From CAZDUS01 sp964609375 (GTDB lineage Bacteria > Verrucomicrobiota > Kiritimatiellia > CAIKKV01 > CAITUY01): 20,619 nucleotides of DNA. Shown one piece after another: positions 15,680 through 20,619 of the stretch. The stretch covers positions 1 through 20,619 of the forward strand of contig CAZSSA010000040.1 in the NCBI GenBank assembly GCA_964609375.1. Reading direction: 5' to 3'. Within the stretch, counting starts at the first letter, position 1; every line of letters begins with the position of its first letter. Both the position numbers and the translations under genes were made by a program. A model generated the notes under the pieces. The model was not told the origin of the DNA, made no database searches, and saw only the letters and a list, made by a program, of their open reading frames with translations.

Positions 15680-15707
15680 CAACCATCACCCATTAACCAT
15701 TCCCCTG
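15680..15707 (-). repeat. Composite repeat, short copy 3
   Basis: Between the URO-D-like and AraC genes, the minus strand reads GGGGAATGGTTAATGGGTGATGG. It shares aaccattcccct (15695-15706) with the other two copies but lacks the GATTACGATTACGA part. Confidence 0.5.
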
Positions 15708-15768
15708 TTTTTCCTGTTTGCAATCCTGCCAAACCCGTCCCAGAATGTCGTTGGATGGATCAACAAAC

Positions 15769-16746
15769 ATGTGTCCGAATCGCCGACAACACGAGAAACG
15801 CCTCTCCATTACTCCCATCCCCGGCACAGGCGCCGGGGCGGAACTGATCCCGCTTATCAAACCTTACGTCAGGCATTGCGGACATCATCAGCGCCCCGCA
15901 TGGGATATACCCTCTCGAAAATTGCTGGATTATCTTATTGTCCACATCGCCAGTGGAAAGGGCCAGTTCACGGTCGCCGGCACGACTACCGAAGCGGGAC
16001 CCGGCGATCTCTTCTGGATCCCGCCAAATACCCCCCACGCCATGGAAGGCTTTGCCCCCTCCATGGAACTGGCCTACGCCCACTTCGACCTCGTCTATCA
16101 ACCCGCCACCAGTCATTGGGACTTCACCATCCCCGGCGGCATGCTGGACCTGACGGATCTCCAACCGCTGATGCATGGCACCGTCCAAGAACCTCGCCTG
16201 ACCCGCCTGCGCGGTAAACTCATCGGTTACACCAACGACCGGGTCGGACACCTGCTCCGCGAACTTTGTGCCGAAGCCGTGCGCGCCCAGCCCTACGGGG
16301 CCCTGCGCATGTCAGGTCTTATGCTGGAAATCATCGCGGAAATCCTGCGGGGACAGGAGGGGCTCGACACGACAAGCTCCGCCCATATTCCGATTCTGGA
16401 AGAAGCCGCCAGCCTCATCTGCTCCCGTTGCAACACCATCCTATCCGTGGCGACCATCGCTCGCCAACTCGGCCTCTCCCCTTCGCATTTCCGCCAACTG
16501 TTCCAAAAACACTTCGGCTCCCCTCCCCGCACCTATCTGCGCCGAGCCCGTATCTCCAAGGCCTGCAGGCTGATGATGGGCTCCTCGATGACCCTCTCCG
16601 AAATCGCCGTCGCCGTCGGCTTCGAAACGGTCCACAGCTTCTCAAAAGCCTTCCGCGCCGAGGAAGGCCTCTCCCCCAGCCAGTACCGCCGTGCAGGACA
16701 AGCGTACACCCGCGTCAGCGGACGAAACACCCCCTACCCCCATTGA
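15769..16746 (+). CDS. AraC/XylS-family transcriptional regulator
   Basis: The protein, about 325 residues, has an N-terminal cupin-like effector domain (LDYLIVHIASGKGQFTVAG, then GDLFWIPPNTPHAME), the usual sugar- or ligand-sensing half. The C-terminal part is two AraC helix-turn-helix units: ILSVATIARQLGLSPSHFRQLFQKHFGSPPRTYLRRARI and then TLSEIAVAVGFETVHSFSKAFRAEEGLSPSQYRR. It is transcribed away from the URO-D-like gene across about 130 nt, an arrangement typical of local control. The start is uncertain: ATG 15769 has GGATGG about 10 nt ahead, and ATG 15745 and TTG 15718 are alternatives. The effector cannot be read from sequence. Confidence 0.88.
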   Translation: MCPNRRQHEKRLSITPIPGTGAGAELIPLIKPYVRHCGHHQRPAWDIPSRKLLDYLIVHIASGKGQFTVAGTTTEAGPGDLFWIPPNTPHAMEGFAPSMELAYAHFDLVYQPATSHWDFTIPGGMLDLTDLQPLMHGTVQEPRLTRLRGKLIGYTNDRVGHLLRELCAEAVRAQPYGALRMSGLMLEIIAEILRGQEGLDTTSSAHIPILEEAASLICSRCNTILSVATIARQLGLSPSHFRQLFQKHFGSPPRTYLRRARISKACRLMMGSSMTLSEIAVAVGFETVHSFSKAFRAEEGLSPSQYRRAGQAYTRVSGRNTPYPH

Positions 16747-16790
16747 CCTCCCCCTCTCAGAATTGGCACTACCCATAGGACTTCCCACAA

Positions 16791-17801
16791 ATGACTGAGT
16801 CTTCCTTTCCTTCACCCCTGACCCTGCGTGGTGTCTCCTTCGCCCCCGCGCTCTTCTGCGCGCCGATGGCCGGCATCACCCATAGCGCCTTCCGTCGCTT
16901 GCTGGCGGACTTCGGCGGATATGGGGCCCTCTTTACCGAAATGCTCGCCGCGAAGATGATCCTGCACGAGAACTCCACCACCTCTCCCTGGCTCAAGCGC
17001 CGCCCCCGGGAAGGCAAGGTGATCTATCAGCTTCTGGTAACCGATACCTTCCGCCTGCCGGAAATCATCGACCGCCTCACCCCCCTGAAACCCGACGGTC
17101 TCGATCTCAATGGCGCCTGCTCCGCCCCCGCGGTAAAACGCCAGGGGGGCGGCTCGGATCTTTTCGACGATGTGAATCGCCTGCGCGACATCGTCCGTAT
17201 CATGCGCCGCCACTTTTCCGGACCTCTAACCGTCAAAATCCGGATTGGAGCCGAGCAATCCAACTGGCGCGCCCCTCTTCGCGACCGCCTGCACCTCCTG
17301 GAGGACGAAGGCGTGGATGCCATCACGTTGCATCCCCGCTTCGAGATGGAGTCCTTGAATCGCCCGGCGCGCCATTCGCTGTATCGTGAACTGATCGCCG
17401 AAACCAGCCTGCCTGTCATTGCCAACGGCGATATCTCCAATGCCGGGTATGTCACCGACCGAAGCGCCATGTTTGCCGGTGCCTCAGGGCTGATGGTCGG
17501 CCGCATGGCCGCTGCACAACCGTGGATATTTGCCCAATGGCACAACCCCGCCTTTACCGTGGATCCGGTTGAGGTATGGCACCGCCTCTGCGCTTACATC
17601 AACGAGGATTTTCCACCGGACAAGGCGCTGGTACGCCTCAAAATCCTGACACCCTACTTTGCGCGCAACTTCATCTATGGCCACACCCTGTTCAAAGCCA
17701 TCCAGTCCGCACCCGATCTGGCCACGGCCCAGACCCGTGCCGATCATTTCCTGGCCACCTCGCCAGAACAATTCCAGAGCATCTCCCTCTCCGGAATTTA
17801 A
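16791..17801 (+). CDS. Diverged tRNA-dihydrouridine synthase-like flavoprotein
   Basis: Dus enzymes reduce uridine in tRNA using FMN and NADPH. The 336-residue protein shows the fold order: FCAPMAGITHSAFRRL (residues 22-37), ALFTEMLAAK, IYQLLVTD, LDLNGACSAPAVKRQGGGS with Cys110, TVKIRIG, AITLHPRF, VIANGDISN and LMVGRMAAAQPWIF. The catalytic cysteine is kept, but the usual GCP around it is ACS, and the usual HGR is HPR. The C-terminal helical part is present and the length is normal. It may be a true Dus with altered tRNA preference or a diverged paralogue. The ATG at 16791 follows AGGA by about 10 nt. It is 44 nt downstream of the AraC gene. Confidence 0.85.
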   Translation: MTESSFPSPLTLRGVSFAPALFCAPMAGITHSAFRRLLADFGGYGALFTEMLAAKMILHENSTTSPWLKRRPREGKVIYQLLVTDTFRLPEIIDRLTPLKPDGLDLNGACSAPAVKRQGGGSDLFDDVNRLRDIVRIMRRHFSGPLTVKIRIGAEQSNWRAPLRDRLHLLEDEGVDAITLHPRFEMESLNRPARHSLYRELIAETSLPVIANGDISNAGYVTDRSAMFAGASGLMVGRMAAAQPWIFAQWHNPAFTVDPVEVWHRLCAYINEDFPPDKALVRLKILTPYFARNFIYGHTLFKAIQSAPDLATAQTRADHFLATSPEQFQSISLSGI

Positions 17802-17804
17802 TAA

Positions 17805-17985
17805 TTCGGTTTAAATCATGTCCCGCGGGGCGGCGAAGTCAAACTCGCTCAGGCGTTCAAAGCGTTCTACCGATTCACTGGCGTACCATAGGCCGCTTCA
17901 ACATAGAACCTGACGCGACCAAAATTCACCGCTTTGCACAATAGTCGCGACTTTTATTCATTCGCCTGCATAATAGTCGGACATC
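17805..17985 (+). mobile_element. Possible insertion-sequence end remnant
   Basis: An open stretch at 17805-17891 encodes 28 codons ending VKLAQAFKAFYRFTGVP-stop, with no start, as if it were the C-terminal piece of a larger protein. About 45 nt later TGCACAATAGTCG (17935-17947) and TGCATAATAGTCG (17967-17979) repeat directly with a 32-nt period, 12 of 13 identical. The second copy leads to GGACA, so read from the other side it starts TGTCCGACTATTATGCA. Repeated subterminal units with TG...CA ends are seen in IS21-type elements. No partner end or full transposase is visible. The ABC gene starts 18 nt later, so its promoter may lie here. Interpretation is tentative. Confidence 0.3.
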
Positions 17986-18002
17986 AATAAAGGTATGACA
18001 CC

Positions 18003-18917
18003 GTGAGCCATTCCATCATCGACGCCTCCGCTGTGCGAAAAACGTACGGCTCTTTCACGGCCGTGGACGGCATCACATTCAGCGTGGCCCGCGGCGAACT
18101 CTTCGGCATCCTCGGTCCCAATGGCGCCGGGAAAACCTCCACCATCCGAATGATATACGGCTTCTCCCCCCTGAGCGGCGGCTCTCTCCAGGTCTTCGGC
18201 CAGGATATCGTCACCGACTGGCGCTCGATCCGCGCCCGACTGGGCGTCTGCCATCAGGAGAATAACCTCGATACCGAGATGTCCGTCCGCCAGAACCTTG
18301 AAGTCTTCGCCGGCTTCTTCGGCATCCCCCGCAACGAGGCAACAGAACGCGCCTCCCGCCTTCTGGATTTCTTCGGACTAACCCACAAGGAGAAAGCCCA
18401 GGTCAGCGAACTCTCGGGCGGCATGATGCGCCGACTCGTCATCGCCCGCGCCCTGATCAATAACCCCGAACTCCTGATCCTTGACGAACCAACCACCGGA
18501 CTGGACCCCCAGACCCGCCACCAATTGTGGGATAAACTGGCCGAACTCAAGCAAAGCGGCGTCACCATCCTGCTAACCACCCACTATATGGAAGAAGCCG
18601 CCCGACTCTGCGACCGGCTCATCATTATTGACCACGGCCGCATCCTCGTGGAAGGCCGCCCTCGGGATCTCATTGACCAATTCGTGGGTAATCAGGTCAT
18701 CGAAGGCAGTCCCGTTTGTGATGGATTGCGGGAATTCGTCCGCTCCAAAACATTGGATCACGAAGATCTCGGACACCGCATCATCATCTACTGCAAGAAT
18801 GATGAGGATATTTATCGCGAAATCACCCAGTCCTATTGCCGCGAAGATTGTGTTCTCCGCATGGGAACACTGGAAGATGTCTTCCTTAAACTGACCGGCC
18901 GTGAATTACGGGATTGA
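18003..18917 (+). CDS. ABC transporter ATP-binding protein (NodI/CcmA type)
   Basis: The 304-residue ATPase has all ABC motifs: Walker A GPNGAGKT (38-45), Q-loop CHQENNLD, signature LSGGMMRR, Walker B LLILDEPTTGLDP and switch histidine in TTHY. The C-terminal 80 or so residues (IIIYCKNDEDIYREITQ, then MGTLEDVFLKLTGREL) are typical of the DRA/NodI exporter branch. It pairs with the permease next door, so the complex exports a small or lipid-like molecule; the substrate is unknown. The start is GTG at 18003 with AAAGG about 9 nt ahead. The gene ends 8 nt before the permease ATG, or overlaps a TTG start by 4 nt. Confidence 0.93.
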   Translation: MSHSIIDASAVRKTYGSFTAVDGITFSVARGELFGILGPNGAGKTSTIRMIYGFSPLSGGSLQVFGQDIVTDWRSIRARLGVCHQENNLDTEMSVRQNLEVFAGFFGIPRNEATERASRLLDFFGLTHKEKAQVSELSGGMMRRLVIARALINNPELLILDEPTTGLDPQTRHQLWDKLAELKQSGVTILLTTHYMEEAARLCDRLIIIDHGRILVEGRPRDLIDQFVGNQVIEGSPVCDGLREFVRSKTLDHEDLGHRIIIYCKNDEDIYREITQSYCREDCVLRMGTLEDVFLKLTGRELRD

Positions 18918-18925
18918 TATTGACC

Positions 18926-19717
18926 ATGCAACGCATCAACACATTTCTCACCTGGCGCCTGATGCGAGTCTGGCGTCGTGACTGGCTGGTCAACAAACGG
19001 TCATGGCATATCACCTTCCTGGTTCCCCTGCTGGAGCCTCTCCTTTACGTGGCGTCCTTTGGCATCGGCTTCCGCCTGCTGATTCCCGAAGTTTCCCACC
19101 AGGGCCAGACCATGCCCTACCTCAACTTCATGGCCCCCGCCATCCTCGCCACCAACATCATGTACACCGCCTTCATGGAAAACGCATTCTCCTCGTTCGT
19201 CCGCATGTACTATCAGAAAACCTACGACGCCATCATGGCCACTCCGCTATCCATCGAGGAAGTCGTCGCCGGGGAAATCGTCTGGGGCGCCACCAAGTCC
19301 CTCATGGCCGCGGCCGTGATGATGGCCACCTTGAGCTGCTTCGGCCTCGTCCATTACCCATCCGGGCTGGGCATCCTTCCGGTCGCCTTCCTGGGCGGAT
19401 TGGGATTCGGCGCCACGGCCATGATCTTCACGGGAGTGGTCAAGCATATCGATATGTTCAACTTGCCGATCTTTCTTGTCATCACCCCGATGTACTTGTT
19501 CAGCGGAACGTTCTTCCCCTTGGAAAATCTGCCGGCCTGGGGACAAAAGGTCGCCTGGAGTCTGCCACTAACCCATCTGGTCTCCCTCACCCGCGGTCTG
19601 GCACTGGGAACACTACCCGTCCTGCAGGGCATGGCATCTGTCGCCTACCTGATCGTCTTCGCCGCGCTGGTCTTCCCAATCGCCCTGATAGCCATGCGGA
19701 AGAGATTGATCAAGTAG
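18926..19717 (+). CDS. ABC-2 type permease (NodJ-like)
   Basis: The 263-residue protein has about six hydrophobic segments. It begins with a short cytoplasmic arginine-rich part (RLMRVWRRDWLVNKR). Later features are MAPAILATNIMYTAFMENAFSSF, then ATPLSIEEVVAGEIVWGATKS, the cytoplasmic coupling region of ABC-2 permeases, and PMYLFSGTFFPLENLPAW near helix 5. This pattern matches the NodJ/ABC-2 family. ATG 18926 is preferred, although TTG at 18914, overlapping the ATPase stop as TTGA, is possible. With the ATPase it would form a two-gene exporter with two copies of each subunit. It converges on the antitoxin gene with about 57 nt between the stops and no clear terminator. Confidence 0.9.
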   Translation: MQRINTFLTWRLMRVWRRDWLVNKRSWHITFLVPLLEPLLYVASFGIGFRLLIPEVSHQGQTMPYLNFMAPAILATNIMYTAFMENAFSSFVRMYYQKTYDAIMATPLSIEEVVAGEIVWGATKSLMAAAVMMATLSCFGLVHYPSGLGILPVAFLGGLGFGATAMIFTGVVKHIDMFNLPIFLVITPMYLFSGTFFPLENLPAWGQKVAWSLPLTHLVSLTRGLALGTLPVLQGMASVAYLIVFAALVFPIALIAMRKRLIK

Positions 19718-19774
19718 ACGGTTTCTCCATTCATCCAATGACAGTGTCTGGGTATGGGCCAAGGAACGTGGCGT

Positions 19775-20107
19775 TCACGGGCACGAGCTTGCGAGCGCTC
19801 TGCGACGCCCTGTTCGGCTGGATGTTCGGCTGGATGTTTCCACGAATCGTCCAGAGACGAACCGGTGCAATACGCTCGCCATGAGTGTTTGATAGGGTAA
19901 GCCGTCCTCAACCGCGATGGTCTGAAGTTGCTCCAAATCTCGGGAAGAAATTCGGATGTTGACTCTCTGATCTTTCGCCAATGTTTTCTTCGCGTACTGC
20001 ATATGGCGTGCAATTTCCCGCTTTTGATTGGGTACAGGCTTCCATTCGCCACGCTCAAACGAGTCGAGAATATCCTGCTCCTCTGGATCCAGTTTTATCT
20101 TCTTCAT
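19775..20107 (-). CDS. CopG/BrnA-like antitoxin with altered C-terminus
   Basis: The 110-residue protein opens MKKIKLDPEEQDILDSFERG and then has a ribbon-helix-helix-like part: RVNIRISSRDLEQLQTIA, then GLPYQTLMASVLHRFVSGR. This is the antitoxin usually found beside BrnT-like toxins; it binds the toxin and represses the operon. The ATG at 20107 has GGGAGA about 5 nt ahead and lies inside the toxin frame. In relatives I remember, the protein ends soon after SGRxVE. Here 20 extra residues (TSSRTSSRTGRRRALASSCP) follow, partly from a 12-bp tandem duplication. The longer frame to 20269 is an out-of-frame shadow of the toxin gene. Whether the tail affects function is unknown. Confidence 0.8.
   Translation of the reverse strand: MKKIKLDPEEQDILDSFERGEWKPVPNQKREIARHMQYAKKTLAKDQRVNIRISSRDLEQLQTIAVEDGLPYQTLMASVLHRFVSGRFVETSSRTSSRTGRRRALASSCP
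19811..19838. repeat. 12-bp tandem duplication in the antitoxin 3' end
   Basis: TGTTCGGCTGGA occurs at 19811-19822 and 19823-19834, followed by TGTT. It is in frame and gives the doubled TSSR in the protein tail. Confidence 0.9.
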
Positions 20108-20381
20108 CGTATTCTCCCAAAAACTGACGTGTTGCTTTTCTGCTTGGAATGATCGTTTTGAGAAAGCGACCTTCCGCTGATTCCACAAAGGGCACCAAGT
20201 ATGCATAATTTCCAACGCGAACAACCAGAATCTGCTGACCGGGATAACGCGCCTGATTCGGGTGTTCACTCACAGACAGAAGATCTCCACCCTCAATATG
20301 CATCACCATCTGCTCAAAACTGAGGCCCCGCTCCGCCTTGAGTTGCTCATTCTTCTCTGGATTCCATTGATAATGATCCAC
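20055..20381 (-). CDS. BrnT-like toxin of a type II toxin-antitoxin pair
   Basis: The 108-residue protein resembles BrnT-family ribonuclease toxins: YQWNPEKNEQLKAERGLSFEQ at the start, EHPNQARYPGQQILVV in the middle, and VPFVESAEGRFLKTIIPSRKATRQFLG towards the end. The fold is RelE-like and the expected target is mRNA. The start is GTG at 20381 with no strong Shine-Dalgarno. Relatives usually stop just after the ATRxxLG segment. Here the frame runs on for about 18 residues (EYDEEDKTGSRGAGYSRLV) and overlaps the antitoxin gene by 53 nt. This may be a lost stop or a local variation. Toxin before antitoxin is the standard BrnT order. Exact subfamily is inferred from memory of the family. Confidence 0.78.
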   Translation of the reverse strand: MDHYQWNPEKNEQLKAERGLSFEQMVMHIEGGDLLSVSEHPNQARYPGQQILVVRVGNYAYLVPFVESAEGRFLKTIIPSRKATRQFLGEYDEEDKTGSRGAGYSRLV

Positions 20382-20428
20382 GCTGATAACCTACTACAAC
20401 GTGTGCCTTGTGGCAACAGCATCTTTCT

Positions 20429-20462
20429 GGCTGAGGCGCGCTAGCGCCGATACGCCTCGGCC
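20429..20462. repeat. Inverted repeat at the end of the transposase-like fragment
   Basis: GGCTGAGGCG (20429-20438) and CGCCTCGGCC (20453-20462) pair over ten positions with one wobble. The 14-nt loop contributes to a GCGCTAGCGC palindrome at 20438-20447. No T-run follows on either strand, so it does not look like a terminator. Confidence 0.55.
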
Positions 20463-20619
20463 ATGCGATCACCCAGTGCGTACGGGGCGATGACAACACC
20501 CGCAACAATCACGACACGATGTGCATCCCTCGTCCTCACCATGCAACGTGCGTTGATCACCGTCGCGCCAGGCGGCGCATGAACTTCCGGGAACAGTTCT
20601 CCCTGTTTTGGTTCCTGAA
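20441..20619 (-). pseudogene. Truncated transposase-like fragment, cut by window edge
   Basis: The minus-strand frame entering from the right edge gives 58 residues, including QGELFPEVHAPPGATVINA, RCMVRTRDAHRVVIVAG and VVIAPYALGDRMAEAYRR, then TAG at 20443-20441. It resembles the N-terminal part of helix-turn-helix/DDE-type transposases, in which AEAY continues into a long helix and HTH. Here the protein stops at AEAYRR, so it appears truncated. The start is outside the window. Recognition is from memory of the family, so the identity is moderate. It lies just upstream of the toxin gene and suggests the TA pair sits beside mobile DNA. Confidence 0.45.

Noticed and set aside
15636..15689. Upstream start of the URO-D-like protein (MMVDGAGG...)
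   Set aside because: It is encoded by repeat DNA; AAGGAAG lies correctly before ATG 15635.
19740..19850. Integron attC site next to the toxin-antitoxin pair
   Set aside because: GCCGAAC and related heptamers do not fit RYYYAAC/GTTRRRY core sites, and no paired arms were found.
20108..20269. Long N-terminus of the antitoxin frame
   Set aside because: Out-of-frame shadow of the toxin gene; the family start is MKKIKL with GGGAGA ahead.
20429..20462. Hairpin as a transcription terminator
   Set aside because: No T-run follows on either strand.

Overview
The window looks like one scaffold of a GC-rich, Gram-negative-type bacterium, probably a metagenome assembly because it contains an exact 100-N gap. 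The most likely group is the PVC superphylum (Kiritimatiellota, Lentisphaerota or Verrucomicrobiota). This rests on the gene order, a uroporphyrinogen-decarboxylase-like protein next to an AraC regulator, and C-rich intergenic repeats. It is an inference; no rRNA or other decisive marker is present.

Positions 1-10924 are a dense minus-strand gene train. It reads ftsH > folP > cdaA > ybbR (cdaR-like) > TPR lipoprotein-like/secreted protein > ftsK > rodZ-like > rimO > pgsA, followed by the first codons of an unidentified gene at the left edge. From ftsH to rimO the genes overlap or are separated by at most 4 nt, so this looks like one operon. It joins membrane proteolysis, folate synthesis, c-di-AMP signalling, chromosome segregation, ribosomal protein S12 modification and phospholipid synthesis. 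A candidate sigma70-type promoter lies before ftsH. A clear intrinsic terminator upstream of it separates the operon from metY.

Positions 11055-12963 hold a sulfur-amino-acid unit on the minus strand. An Rrf2-family regulator with three candidate Fe-S cysteines is followed by an O-acetylhomoserine sulfhydrylase (metY) and the terminator. A perfect 7-7-7 dyad sits between the regulator's promoter and its start codon and is probably its own operator. Just upstream is a 155-bp non-coding insertion with terminal inverted repeats and an 8-bp target duplication, a MITE-like element.

Positions 13245-17801 are accessory metabolism: an MFS transporter, a uroporphyrinogen-decarboxylase/methyltransferase-like protein facing it, a divergent AraC regulator, and a diverged tRNA-dihydrouridine-synthase-like protein. 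Composite repeats (GATTACGATTACGA-like, ATGGTTAATGG-like and G-runs, read on the minus strand) flank these genes and recur at the end of rimO. The assembly gap falls inside one copy.

Positions 17802-20619 carry a possible insertion-sequence end, a two-gene ABC exporter of the NodI/NodJ type, a BrnT-like toxin with a CopG-like antitoxin on the minus strand, and a truncated transposase-like fragment at the right edge. No rRNA, tRNA or CRISPR array was seen. I did not find a convincing wholly new multi-gene system. The most interesting items are the MITE-like element, the dyad operator, the composite repeats that supply protein tails, and the altered toxin-antitoxin ends.
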